Of a stretch of 64,000 bases of DNA, positions 8,579 through 17,048 are shown piece by piece (position 1 is the stretch's first letter; each line of letters opens with the position of its first letter). The notes below the pieces were generated by a model. That model was not told the DNA's origin, searched no databases, and was given only the letters and a program-made list of their open reading frames with translations. A program made the position numbers and the translations under genes. Location: assembly GCA_003151275.1 (NCBI GenBank), contig PLXC01000128.1, positions 1 to 64,000 of the forward strand. Direction: 5' to 3'. The DNA comes from Candidatus Melainabacteria bacterium. Its GTDB lineage: Bacteria; Cyanobacteriota; Vampirovibrionia; Obscuribacterales; Obscuribacteraceae.

Positions 8579-10341
8579 CACGGCACCTCAACATCGAGTT
8601 TTAGGTGGAAAGCTGTATCATTGGGCGGCTTGATAGTCAAATCGACTGACCATAACGTAGTCATGAAATTTGCATCAAACTGATAAATGCCGCTTGTACT
8701 TTCTTGCGCCCGCATCTGTGGTCCGGTCATGCTCATAGTTGGCATATCAGTCTTAGCGATGATTGTTGCGCCCGACAGGGGCGAACCATCTGATTTTTGC
8801 AACTGAATGATCAATTTGTTGCTGTTTGCCTTAAGTGGAACCGGCGCCATGTAAGCTAAGATGCCGATCTTGTTCACGGCAAATTTACTCTTCCAGTTGT
8901 TGCTCGCACTTAGGCGATTGCCAGCTGCTTGCGATCCAGTAGGCAATTGCACAGGACCTTGAGCACCCCACTGTACTGCGATCACGGGTGTACTTGGCTG
9001 CAGTCCTCCTTGGCCTTGATAGATCACCTGATCGCCAGCAGACAGACCACTCTTAATCTCACTTCGAGTGTCGTTCGTGAGCCCCACCTCAACGTCGATG
9101 AGTTGTGCGGTGAGCGGTTGCTGACTGCCGACGGCTTTCCATACTTGTGCATGCTGTCCAGACCAAACTATTGCGCTCGTCGGCACAGTGAGCGCATTTT
9201 TCGAGCCAGTTAAGATGTTCATGACCACATATTGGCCGGGCAGAAAGCGATAATTTGGATTTGGTATGAGCGCCTCCACGATTGTGGTACGGCTGTTTTG
9301 GTCGGCTGCAGGAAACTTTGCGGTGATGCGCGCCGGAATTATTTCAGCGGAACTGGTTGATGGCTTTATTTGCACAGCCGCTCCTGTAGCGATTCTGTCA
9401 ATGTCTGTCGTCGCCACTTCTGCCTGCGCTCGTACTTTACTTATATGATCGATACGCATGATCCTGGTACCAGGGTTGACGACAACGCCTGGGCTGACAT
9501 CGCGTTTGGTAACGACTCCATCTTCACTGGCCAAAATTCGAGTATAGGACTGCACGACCGAAGCCTGGTCAGAAGCAGCTTTAGCGGCTCCGGCTTCTTC
9601 TTGTTTGTGCTGAATATGTTGTTGCATGCCAATAGTCGCTTCTTTAATGGCAAGCTTGGTTTGAGTGGCTTCGAGGACTTTGGCCTGTGCCTCAGCGACT
9701 TTAGCCTGCGCCTCTTTGAACTGGGCAAGCTCATTTTCATATTCCTGTTTGGACACTACGTCCTTGTCGACTAGAACTTTTTCTCGACCAATCTCTGCAC
9801 TCCAGTAATTAAAACTAGCCAGCGCTCCTTCAAGCGCCTTCTTGGCGCCCATCTCTGCGTCTAGTGCGGCGGTGCTTTGATTTGTCTTCTCCAAGTAATC
9901 TTGGCGAGCAATTGCTACGTCATGAGTAGCAGCAAGAGCTTGGAACTTGGCTTGCGCGGCCTTCGCTGCATACTCGGAATCAGCACTATCTAAAACGACC
10001 AACAACTGTCCAGCCCGCACGTGATCGCCTGGATAGACGAGCATTCGCGCTATGTGTCCGGTAATTCGAGGATAAACGTCCTCGTTATCGTATGCTTGGA
10101 TGCTGCCGGTATACGTTATCGAGCCTGATATCTGCTCACGTTTGGCGGGTTCAATAGCGACAGGAACAGCTCCGGTGGGCGGCGCCATCTTGGACATGTC
10201 CATAGACTGAGATTCGATAACGCCCATCTGTCCGGGCTTTTTAAATACCCAGACCGCGATTATGCTTGCAAGCAAAACCAAAATGGTTACCACGATAGCA
10301 ATTGCGTTTTCTCGCAGATGTGGGTTAGGTAGGCTTTTCAT
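8578..10341 (-). CDS. RND periplasmic adaptor with C-terminal YtkA-like domain
   Basis: A 587-residue membrane-fusion protein. It has an N-terminal anchor (about residues 12-32), a lipoyl-type half (GHIARMLVYPGDHVRAGQLL), a long Ala/Glu/Lys coiled-coil hairpin (about 125-265), the second lipoyl half (ASEDGVVTKRDVSPG) and beta-barrel domains to about residue 480. The last 100 residues add a separate beta-sandwich (IIQLQKSDGSPLSGATI, DMPTMSMTGPQM) resembling YtkA/FixH-like domains seen in some copper or heavy-metal systems. Ordinary adaptors lack this tail, which supports but does not prove metal export. The gene is coupled to the pump gene by TGATG. Confidence 0.88.
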   Translation of the reverse strand: MKSLPNPHLRENAIAIVVTILVLLASIIAVWVFKKPGQMGVIESQSMDMSKMAPPTGAVPVAIEPAKREQISGSITYTGSIQAYDNEDVYPRITGHIARMLVYPGDHVRAGQLLVVLDSADSEYAAKAAQAKFQALAATHDVAIARQDYLEKTNQSTAALDAEMGAKKALEGALASFNYWSAEIGREKVLVDKDVVSKQEYENELAQFKEAQAKVAEAQAKVLEATQTKLAIKEATIGMQQHIQHKQEEAGAAKAASDQASVVQSYTRILASEDGVVTKRDVSPGVVVNPGTRIMRIDHISKVRAQAEVATTDIDRIATGAAVQIKPSTSSAEIIPARITAKFPAADQNSRTTIVEALIPNPNYRFLPGQYVVMNILTGSKNALTVPTSAIVWSGQHAQVWKAVGSQQPLTAQLIDVEVGLTNDTRSEIKSGLSAGDQVIYQGQGGLQPSTPVIAVQWGAQGPVQLPTGSQAAGNRLSASNNWKSKFAVNKIGILAYMAPVPLKANSNKLIIQLQKSDGSPLSGATIIAKTDMPTMSMTGPQMRAQESTSGIYQFDANFMTTLWSVDLTIKPPNDTAFHLKLDVEVP

Positions 10342-10496
10342 TAATTGTCCTAAACGTACGTGTTAACTAAATTCTCTGTGTGCGAGTTGATTTAGCATTG
10401 CCACTTTGTTGAACTTATTGCTAAATACTGCCTTGCTCGAACGACAATAAGCCCGCGGCAGACTCCTGCCACGAGCAAAGAAAAAGCTTCCGTTGT

Positions 10497-10892
10497 TTAG
10501 GTCAGAAGGACACCGTGCAATAGGTATAGACCAAGTGAGTATTGACGCAGGAAAGGAGGTCCGCGCGTCGCATTTGCAGACGAACCAATAAACTCTGAGA
10601 GCACCATAGCTGGTGCAAGGCGCACAGCAACGACGGCGACAATTGGTGCGGACGGATTTGGCAATCTGTTTAGGCCACCAAGCGCTTGACTATCGGCATT
10701 GCGAAAGCACGACAGATCTGTCCCGTTCATCGACGTGCCAGCCTCAGCGTGAACACATCGAGCGTGACAACAGTCCATCACTGATGCCGTAACCAAGAGG
10801 ACTTCCTGACTATTGCATAAACAATGCAGGCGCGGCAGAGTCCCCAGCAGCGCCAGGACGGTAGTAAAGAGTATTAACCAGCTACGTTTCAT
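10497..10892 (-). CDS. Small Cys/His-rich exported protein heading the RND operon
   Basis: A 131-residue protein with a clear signal peptide or anchor (MKRSWLILFTTVLALLG). It carries Cys-rich stretches (LHCLCNSQ, DCCHARCVH, SCF), a second hydrophobic segment (IVAVVAVRLAPAMVL) and an RGPP motif near the end. The pattern is reminiscent of DUF2946-like proteins found beside metal RND operons, but I am not certain of the family. The same frame is open 237 bases further upstream; I reject that extension because the signal peptide begins at 10892 and a TATAAT box lies 7 nt before it. A 155-bp gap separates it from the adaptor gene, so co-transcription is likely but not shown. Confidence 0.6.
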   Translation of the reverse strand: MKRSWLILFTTVLALLGTLPRLHCLCNSQEVLLVTASVMDCCHARCVHAEAGTSMNGTDLSCFRNADSQALGGLNRLPNPSAPIVAVVAVRLAPAMVLSEFIGSSANATRGPPFLRQYSLGLYLLHGVLLT

Positions 10893-10899
10893 GTCGACA

Positions 10900-10905
10900 A
10901 TTATA
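10900..10905 (-). promoter_or_regulatory. -10 element (TATAAT) before the RND-operon leader gene
   Basis: A perfect TATAAT on the minus strand lies 7 nt before the ATG at 10892, so the transcript would start at or next to the start codon. I find no good -35 at 17 bp; GCGACA lies at about 20 bp. It may therefore need an activator, as metal-responsive promoters often do. Confidence 0.5.
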
Positions 10906-11089
10906 TACCTGCCGATAATGGCGGTGTTGTCGCTATGGAATTTCTTGACCAGCTTGCCCTCAAGCTCGCGATCGCATGCTCGATGTTGGTTGCGAGCGAA
11001 ATTCTCGTGCGGGCAATGGTGTTTCTCAGCAGACGCGGCGCAAGCGGATAAGTTTCTTTCAGAATCAAGATTCCGACTGCAGCATTTTA

Positions 11090-11944
11090 TCAAGGTCGAG
11101 GCGCTTTGGATTTTAGTTGCCAGCCCCATTCCATGATTGAGCCGTCATAGACTGGAATGATCTCACCTGTATAAATCTCGTGCAGCAGGGAAAATGTCGA
11201 AGCTCGCACACCAACTTCGCAGTAAGAGATTTTGTTTAGTGAATGCAGAATGTCTGGCGGAGTGATTTCGAGATAGCGTTCGCGATTGACGAACGTCCCG
11301 TCCTCTTCAAACAAAGAAGCGAATGGAAAGAGTATCGAGTTGGGAAGTCGTCCTTTTACCGGTTGATAGTCGTAGCAATCACCATGAAATTCAGCTGGAG
11401 TGCGCGTATCGATCATCAGCGGTAATTGATCCGCATTATTGTTGAACAATTGATCGTGCTTTATCCGACGTCTCTCGTCCAGTGCAATGTGAAATTCGCC
11501 TTTCTGAGAATGTGATTGAGTGCCAGTCTCGACCGCTCCGCCCGCAGTAATCCAACCGTTCCATCCACCGTCAAGCATGTAAACTTCGCGGGCTCCAAAA
11601 TATAAAAGCATCCAGGCGACGCGACCTTCCCTTCCTTTTGAACGAGCAGAATCTGCATAGACGACTATTGGTGCGTTCTGTCTGATGCCGGTGTCGATCA
11701 ACCGCTGCTCTAAAGATTGTTCGTTCGGATTCCCGAGAGTGCCCCAGTATCCAGGCTCGTGCAATATTTCTGGCGATTCGGCAGGAGCTGATTCGCACCA
11801 TTCTTCCCACGAAATTCTAACTGCGCCCGGTATGTGGCCGAGCAAGAATTCCGGCTCGGGACGGGAATCCACGACAACGTATTTGCGTGGATCGCTGTCA
11901 ATGTATTTCATCAGAGTTTCAATTTGAAGAAGGCCAATGGTCAT
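11090..11944 (-). CDS. Two-domain rhodanese-family sulfurtransferase
   Basis: About 284 residues from the ATG at 11944, the standard length for thiosulfate or 3-mercaptopyruvate sulfurtransferases. The N-terminal rhodanese repeat contains VVVDSRPEPEFLLGHIPGAV and DGGWNGW. The C-terminal repeat contains LMIDTRTPAEFHG and the active loop SYCEVGVRAS, with the catalytic Cys at residue 242. The enzyme moves sulfane sulfur to cyanide or thiol acceptors in the cytosol. The CEVGVR loop differs from both CRKGVT (rhodanese) and CGSGVTA (MST), so the donor is uncertain. The frame is also open from an ATG at 12088 (48 extra residues without homology-like features); neither start has a strong Shine-Dalgarno. 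Confidence 0.85.
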   Translation of the reverse strand: MTIGLLQIETLMKYIDSDPRKYVVVDSRPEPEFLLGHIPGAVRISWEEWCESAPAESPEILHEPGYWGTLGNPNEQSLEQRLIDTGIRQNAPIVVYADSARSKGREGRVAWMLLYFGAREVYMLDGGWNGWITAGGAVETGTQSHSQKGEFHIALDERRRIKHDQLFNNNADQLPLMIDTRTPAEFHGDCYDYQPVKGRLPNSILFPFASLFEEDGTFVNRERYLEITPPDILHSLNKISYCEVGVRASTFSLLHEIYTGEIIPVYDGSIMEWGWQLKSKAPRP

Positions 11945-12088
11945 TGATGGTTCCGCGCTGATTAAGCTATAGCCACAATACTGGATCGAATGTGCGTTCA
12001 AGCGAATACTTGTCTGCTTTCCCAAGATAAGTATGGCTTTCTTGGGTAAAAGCGGACCGTTATAAGGCTGCTTTGTTGACCAATGCAT

Positions 12089-12536
12089 TGATATCTTTTT
12101 GGCTTAAAGACGAGCGATCAGAGCATGGCCATGAGGCAATAGTGCAACTAGATTTTGCTAGTCATTTTATGAAAGAAATGGGCTTTGTCCCAGGAAAGTC
12201 TTGAATTAAAGACACAGGCAGAAACGATCAAAAATCAATGATTTATACCTGACGTGAGGAGTCAGCACTAGAACTTTCCAATTTGCTATGAGGGCTTCAA
12301 GATCGGACCAATCCAGCCACGCACCACCACCAGTGCCATCGGCAAAGCCAACATAAAACGATTATCCATTCGGCGAAAAGCAGGTGCTCCTCGTAGCGGA
12401 ATTTCAAATGAACGCTACTAGTATCGGAACAACCACAAGAACTTCACACCTGCATCATGAAAGGTTCATGCCGACCAAGGTACATTTACAGCACCCAGCA
12501 GTGGTGTTGGTTTTTACCAGATAGGAGAAGCAAGAA
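12089..12536. other. Intergenic region without a convincing gene
   Basis: This 450-bp stretch separates the rhodanese start from the plus-strand gene at 12537. It contains a 39-codon open frame (12088-12204, TTG start) and a single AACGCTACTA at 12411-12420 that equals part of the motif array found at 22413-22704. GGAG at 12524-12527 is the ribosome binding site for the next gene. I see no RNA gene or terminator. Confidence 0.5.
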
Positions 12537-13046
12537 ATGGGACTAATTTCTAACGATCGACCAGAACAAATCAACGTTCCTAAAGATACCAGCCAAGCTA
12601 CAAATCTTTCAGCTGGCATCTTTGCTCAGGCTAAGCTTAGCGACTTCAGACAACTCCCGGACAGCAGCGGCTCTGCGAGTAATTATCTGCATGACATGCC
12701 GATGACGATTACGGATTCGGCTGCCAATCCTGGCCAAGGCGCTGTAGACACAGGTACAGGGGCCGCGACCCGCTCAGACGTGCTCAACCCGAACACCGGC
12801 GCCGTCTTTGCACAAGTCGATCAGATAGATGGTCAGATTGCAAGAGTCAAGTTCGAGGACGGCCCTATGGCAGGAAGCCAGATCGTTCGTGGGACTGATG
12901 ATGGGACGTACACGCTCAAGGATGCCCAGGGCCGGGAGACGCCCTTGACCTCTGTGAACTTCGATGAGAAAGGGCAGAGCATCAGCTTTACGGACACAAT
13001 TGGTAATACCAATATAGTTTTCAGCAACGGTGTACAGATAGCTTGA
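12537..13046 (+). CDS. Hypothetical protein, Gly/Thr-rich with beta-repeat C-terminus
   Basis: I do not recognise this 169-residue protein. It has no signal peptide and no membrane segment. Residues 1-85 are low-complexity and polar, rich in Gln, Asn, Thr and Gly. Residues 90-169 look like short antiparallel strands (GAVFAQVDQIDGQIARVKFE, DDGTYTLKDAQGRE, GQSISFTDTIGNTNIVF), similar in style to the repeats of the protein at 24239-26434 but without clear sequence identity. A good ribosome site (AGGAG, 12523-12527) precedes the ATG. An imperfect hairpin follows at 13081-13125. It appears monocistronic. Confidence 0.65.
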   Translation: MGLISNDRPEQINVPKDTSQATNLSAGIFAQAKLSDFRQLPDSSGSASNYLHDMPMTITDSAANPGQGAVDTGTGAATRSDVLNPNTGAVFAQVDQIDGQIARVKFEDGPMAGSQIVRGTDDGTYTLKDAQGRETPLTSVNFDEKGQSISFTDTIGNTNIVFSNGVQIA

Positions 13047-13080
13047 CTTTCGCTTGTTTGAGGTAGCAAAGATCCGAAAA

Positions 13081-13125
13081 GCATACCTCTAAAGTTGGCA
13101 CAGGTCGTCATCTTTAGAGGCATGC
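13081..13125. repeat. Inverted repeat downstream of the 12537 gene
   Basis: Arms 13081-13094 and 13112-13125 pair over 14 bp with a single mismatch around a 17-nt loop. No T run follows on either strand, so it is not a classical intrinsic terminator. It could stabilise the 3' end of the mRNA or be a protein-binding site. Confidence 0.6.
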
Positions 13126-13334
13126 CGAAAAGGGTGGCTGGCAGGCAGGCACCATCAGCAGTCCCTCTAATCCCTCATTCGATTGTGTGGCCGCACCGGG
13201 GATAATACCAATCAAATTAATTCATTGATTAATCGCCGGCACCTTATGTCAAAGGCGCGATAATGGCTGAGGCAACCAGATTTATCGCGTTGGCCGCCCG
13301 TACCGGTCAACCATAGAATGAGAAGTGAAAGAAA

Positions 13335-14579
13335 TTGATCAATAGAACCGCGTGCGCACTTGGGATGGCTTTTCTAATTAGTTCGAATTGTGTTCCTGCG
13401 ATCTGCCAGGAAGCGAAATCCGTCGTATCGACAACAGCAAGCCCTGTTCCTGCAGCAGCTACGGATTCGGCAAAGCAGACGAATGATAGTGCCGCACAAG
13501 GAGCAGCTGCAGATTCGGCAAAGCAGACGAATGACATTGCCGCACCTGGGCCAGCTACTGCGACTTCTCCTGATCGATCCGCGGGCGAACAGGCAGCGGC
13601 AGCACCTGAGTCAATACATCAATTTGCATTTAAAGAGGATGCAGGGGCTTTCAAGGACTTACATGTACCTGTTTACGAATGGTTGCCGACCGATGTAGCT
13701 CCGGGAGGAATGGTGCTTGCCATTCACGGTCTGACACTGCACGGCACAAGTTATGAGCTTGTCGCCAAGTCCTTCGCTGCCGGTGGCTATTACTTTGTTG
13801 CATCGGACATGCGCGGCTTTGGGAAATGCAACAGCAAATTTTCGCCCGCTCATGAATACTGCGTTGATTCCGATTGCAAATGGAAAGTTGATTACGATAA
13901 AAGTTACGACGATATTGTTGCCATCGCTCAAATCATGAAGCACCAGTATCCAAACATTGCGCTCACGGTCATGGGTGAGAGCCTGGGCGCAACGTTGGCT
14001 GTGCGCATCGCCGCAGAGCATCCTGAACTAGTAGATCGGATGATTCTTTCGGCGCCCGCAGTTAAGTTGAATCCGCTCATGTTTCTTTCCCCGAACAGCA
14101 TCAGCTCGGGACTGTATGCGCTTTTTATTAGCCCCAAATTTCACATGAGCTTGAAGGGTTTCATCAATCACCTTGTCTCTAATAATGCAAACATCAGCAA
14201 AGAGATGATGGACGATAAGCTGATTCGAAAAGACTTAAGCCTAGCCGATCTCATGAAGACACAGGACTGTGTGGAGAAAACAATAAAATATGCACGTTTG
14301 ATTCACAGAAGTATGCCGATCCTAATCGTTCAAGGCAGCATCGATCACTGCGTAATTCCAGATGACGTCGTACAACTTTCGAGTAATACTCACTCTGGCG
14401 ATCAAACATTGAGATGGCTCGATAACACCGGACATCTGCTACTTGAGACGCATTATGTCAAGGCCGGCACCATTGCGGCAATCAGTGATTGGTTTGATGA
14501 TCATGAGCCTGCCCATCTCAAAAGGCTTAAGGATATCCAAAGTGATATACAAGCGTTGGGCGGAAAGATTGACGATTGA
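13335..14579 (+). CDS. Exported alpha/beta hydrolase, monoacylglycerol-lipase-like
   Basis: A 414-residue protein with a signal peptide (hydrophobic core ALGMAFLISSNC, cleavage near AICQEA). An Ala/Thr/Gln-rich linker holds two copies of a 16-residue repeat containing DSAKQTND. The hydrolase domain follows from about residue 95. The nucleophile elbow is VMGESLGATLAVR, the acid lies in VQGSIDHCVIP and the His in DNTGHLLLE. MVLAIHGLTLHGTSYELVAK is the oxyanion-side HG motif. The order and spacing fit the serine-aminopeptidase S33/monoglyceride lipase group, so it is probably an envelope esterase or lipase. The frame starts at TTG 13335; ATG 13365 is an alternative that would shorten the signal peptide. 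It converges on the next gene with only 3 bp between. Confidence 0.85.
   Translation: MINRTACALGMAFLISSNCVPAICQEAKSVVSTTASPVPAAATDSAKQTNDSAAQGAAADSAKQTNDIAAPGPATATSPDRSAGEQAAAAPESIHQFAFKEDAGAFKDLHVPVYEWLPTDVAPGGMVLAIHGLTLHGTSYELVAKSFAAGGYYFVASDMRGFGKCNSKFSPAHEYCVDSDCKWKVDYDKSYDDIVAIAQIMKHQYPNIALTVMGESLGATLAVRIAAEHPELVDRMILSAPAVKLNPLMFLSPNSISSGLYALFISPKFHMSLKGFINHLVSNNANISKEMMDDKLIRKDLSLADLMKTQDCVEKTIKYARLIHRSMPILIVQGSIDHCVIPDDVVQLSSNTHSGDQTLRWLDNTGHLLLETHYVKAGTIAAISDWFDDHEPAHLKRLKDIQSDIQALGGKIDD
13458..13553 (+). repeat. 48-bp tandem duplication inside the hydrolase gene
   Basis: Two adjacent 48-bp units (13458-13505 and 13506-13553) are nearly identical, sharing GATTCGGCAAAGCAGACGAA. Each encodes a 16-residue linker unit. 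The repeat keeps frame and lies in the low-complexity linker, so copy number could vary without damaging the enzyme. Confidence 0.85.
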
Positions 14580-14582
14580 GTG

Positions 14583-16175
14583 TCAGCGTCTACTCAGGTG
14601 AGGCTGCTTGATACTGTTGCCAATGAAGGACTTAAATAGTTCGTCTCGTTCGGCTTCTTTTGCTTTGATATTGAAATCTAATTTTTGAGTCAGTCCTTCC
14701 AATCGTGATGACCTGTATCCACTCAAACCGTGAGCGAAATTGAGTGGGGAGAGCAGTGCTTTTGCCGCACACAGCCGCGGTCTCTTCAATCCAAGTAAAA
14801 GCCAATGTTTGATTCTAAACGTCAAAGAATGCACATAAATTAGTTGGTACAGATTTTGATGATACGAGTAAATCAAATCTCGCACATCGGCGAAAGCCTC
14901 TTCTGGCGATTTTCGATATTGGGCAAATTGTTTGGCGGTTCGATAATTGATAATTGCCTTTTCGTAAACCTGCAGTTGATGCTCCGCTACCGTGCTGCTT
15001 TCGAGCATGGCAAGAGCCTTATCGCGGGCTGCTTCGCCGAAGGCTGTGCGGCGTTCAGGAGCGATGGCAAGTTTTACTATTGCCGCAGCGATGTCTGCAG
15101 GGCGACCGGGCGGAATTACAAAGCCGGTAACGCCGTCATCAACGTATTCTGGTGTGCCGCCAGCATTTGTAGCAACAACAGGCTTTCCGCACGCCATTGC
15201 TTCCAGTACTGTATATGGTGCATTCTCATAGAGGGAAGGCACCACGCAAATGTCAGCTGAACGATAAAGGGAAGGCATTTCCGACAGAGGAACATGGTCG
15301 ATGAATTGTACGTACTCCCCGGCACCACTAGAAGCGAGCCGCCGTTTGACTGTTTCTGAAACGGAACGCTTGCCGATTTTCATATCTCGGCCGACGATAA
15401 TGAACCTAACATTTTTCGTTTGTTCGAGAACTTGCGGAATGGCATCGATCAGTTGATGAATACCTTTGCGTTCTTCCAAGCGCCCCGCAAACATGACCGT
15501 GACTTGTTCTGAGGCAGGCAGTGATTTGGGGCCGGCGGGACTGAACTTGTTTGTGTCGACGCCATTGCGCACGATCTGAATTGATTTATTGTCGTAACCG
15601 CAATCTAGCGAGACGTACTTCGCAAGTTCCTCACTTGGCGATGAAACAGCATCGGCATTTAGTATTGTCAGCCGTTCGAGCAATCCAAAAAGATTGTGAT
15701 CAAAGGATGGGAAGAGACTGTGATATCTCTCCGCAACGAACTTGAAGTGAGGTGTGTGCAAGCGCACCACCAAGGGGCAGGATTTCGTCATCGCGATCAG
15801 AAGCCCTTCTGCTAGATGTTCGGGCGCTTCGACAACATCAAAAGGTTTCTTTGCGTGCAACTCAGTGAACTTGTTCCACAGAGCAATTGTTGTTTTGAAT
15901 AGATAGTGACTGTAGGGAAGCGATATCCAAATCGTCGCCAATTCGTCGAGAAGGTGACCCCACACTGCCCTGTGAAGCGGAATCAGATGACGCCCAGATT
16001 GTTCGGCACCATTGCCAATTGGCGGTTCAGTAATTTCTTCCTTCTTAGCCAGGGCCACGATTTCAACATCGTGTCCCAACGCGGCAAGAGCATTAGCGTG
16101 CTGGTACGTGTACGCACCAATTCCACCCCAGCCAGTCTCCGGCGGATATTCGCGAGAGATTAGGCAAATGCGCAA
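14583..16175 (-). CDS. GT4-family glycosyltransferase with C-terminal extension
   Basis: A 530-residue cytosolic GT-B enzyme. The N-terminal acceptor domain starts RICLISREYPPETGWGG. The C-terminal nucleotide-sugar domain has VMFAGRLEERKGIHQLIDA and YENAPYTVLEAMACGKPVVA with the Glu-X7-Glu-type retaining GT4 signature. After about residue 400 it carries an extra 120-residue region with YSYHQNLYQLIYVHSLTFRI, shared with the GT4 proteins at 51198 and 59504. A GTG at 16184 is open, but GGAG (16187-16184) overlaps it and is 8 nt from TTG 16175, which also matches the MRICLIS start of the paralog, so I chose 16175. It is probably part of rhamnose-polymer synthesis with the rml genes next to it. 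Confidence 0.87.
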   Translation of the reverse strand: MRICLISREYPPETGWGGIGAYTYQHANALAALGHDVEIVALAKKEEITEPPIGNGAEQSGRHLIPLHRAVWGHLLDELATIWISLPYSHYLFKTTIALWNKFTELHAKKPFDVVEAPEHLAEGLLIAMTKSCPLVVRLHTPHFKFVAERYHSLFPSFDHNLFGLLERLTILNADAVSSPSEELAKYVSLDCGYDNKSIQIVRNGVDTNKFSPAGPKSLPASEQVTVMFAGRLEERKGIHQLIDAIPQVLEQTKNVRFIIVGRDMKIGKRSVSETVKRRLASSGAGEYVQFIDHVPLSEMPSLYRSADICVVPSLYENAPYTVLEAMACGKPVVATNAGGTPEYVDDGVTGFVIPPGRPADIAAAIVKLAIAPERRTAFGEAARDKALAMLESSTVAEHQLQVYEKAIINYRTAKQFAQYRKSPEEAFADVRDLIYSYHQNLYQLIYVHSLTFRIKHWLLLGLKRPRLCAAKALLSPLNFAHGLSGYRSSRLEGLTQKLDFNIKAKEAERDELFKSFIGNSIKQPHLSRR

Positions 16176-16248
16176 TTCGTTCACTCCATGGGGGAATTAG
16201 GGGATTTCTGGGTCGACTGAGGAATGCTCTATGTCTGATGAGACAAAG

Positions 16249-16803
16249 TTAGCCTTTCTTCAAATCCCAAAAATCTTCACCAAGAATATCCCAGGGCAAC
16301 CGGTGCTCATCGGGATTGTTGGCGTCAAAACATTGATTGACGAAATAAATCATATTGGCCGCCTGGTGGCCGATGTTAGCTAAGCCGTGTGCTACTCCAC
16401 GAGGTATGTAGAGCGCTTGAGCACGACCAGCTCCAAGCACGAAGCGCATGTGCTTGTTGTAAGTAGGAGAGTCTTTGCGCGCGTCAAACAAACCGATCAG
16501 CAATCGATCTTGTGGAATTACAAACCAGACATCTTCTTGATTGTAGTGAAGGTGAAACGCTTTGATCGTGCCAGGCAGCATTTGTGAGTAGGTGGTTTGA
16601 CGAACCTTGAATTCAGGCAGAATTTGCAGGTTGCCTTGATCGTCGAAGCGTACGATTTCGGCTAGAGCGCCGCCATCATCCACAAACAGATTGAGGTTGA
16701 TTAACTGAACACCTTCGATTGTGACTTTCTTTGCATAATCCTGCACAGACAGTTCACTACTGTAGTCCCCGCCTATAGCGTCTTTAGTCAACGGTTTGAG
16801 CAT
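16249..16803 (-). CDS. rmlC: dTDP-4-dehydrorhamnose 3,5-epimerase-like protein
   Basis: A 184-residue cupin-fold enzyme. RmlC signatures are present: the basic His region FHLHYNQEDVWFVIPQDR, LFDARKDSPTYNKHMRFVL, and IPRGVAHGLANIG followed by an E-H-R-L-P-W-D end. It should convert dTDP-4-keto-6-deoxyglucose to dTDP-4-keto-L-rhamnose. The usual GLHYQ motif is replaced by FHLHYNQ, so substrate drift is possible. The frame is open to 16914, but ATG 16803 with AAGG upstream gives the standard family length. It stands with rmlD, rmlB and rmlA on the same strand. Confidence 0.85.
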   Translation of the reverse strand: MLKPLTKDAIGGDYSSELSVQDYAKKVTIEGVQLINLNLFVDDGGALAEIVRFDDQGNLQILPEFKVRQTTYSQMLPGTIKAFHLHYNQEDVWFVIPQDRLLIGLFDARKDSPTYNKHMRFVLGAGRAQALYIPRGVAHGLANIGHQAANMIYFVNQCFDANNPDEHRLPWDILGEDFWDLKKG

Positions 16804-16940
16804 TAGAAATAAGCGCCCTTTCAGAAAAGTTGTGCTGCTTTGGAGCAAATGACAAGACGATAGGATAGCAGCCCGGACCCGCTCTAGTCCAGACCTTGTG
16901 TCTAGTTTAAGCACTCCGCCGACATCAGTAGTTTTGGGTC

Positions 16941-16993
16941 ATCCGCGCAAAGCCGCTCAATGTGCGCGTATACGGCGCGCTTGTTGCGCGGAT
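16941..16993. repeat. GC-rich inverted repeat between rmlC and rmlD
   Basis: Perfect 10-bp arms ATCCGCGCAA (16941-16950) and TTGCGCGGAT (16984-16993) enclose a GC-rich loop that can fold further (GCGCG/CGGCGC). TTTT follows on the plus strand, although no plus-strand gene precedes it. It may act as an mRNA-stabilising or attenuating structure in the minus-strand rml transcript. Confidence 0.6.
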
Positions 16994-17048
16994 TTTTCGC
17001 TTCGATAAGTTTAACGCTTGTGGCTTGCCGTTCGCCTTCGATGGCGGA

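Noticed and set aside
10893..11129. Upstream extension of the small Cys-rich RND leader protein
   Set aside because: The extension precedes a clear signal peptide and crosses the TATAAT promoter; it would bury the signal peptide inside the protein.
12088..12204. 39-codon frame with TTG start ahead of the hypothetical gene at 12537
   Set aside because: The translation looks protein-like, but there is no ribosome site, the start overlaps the rhodanese start region, and no family is recognisable.
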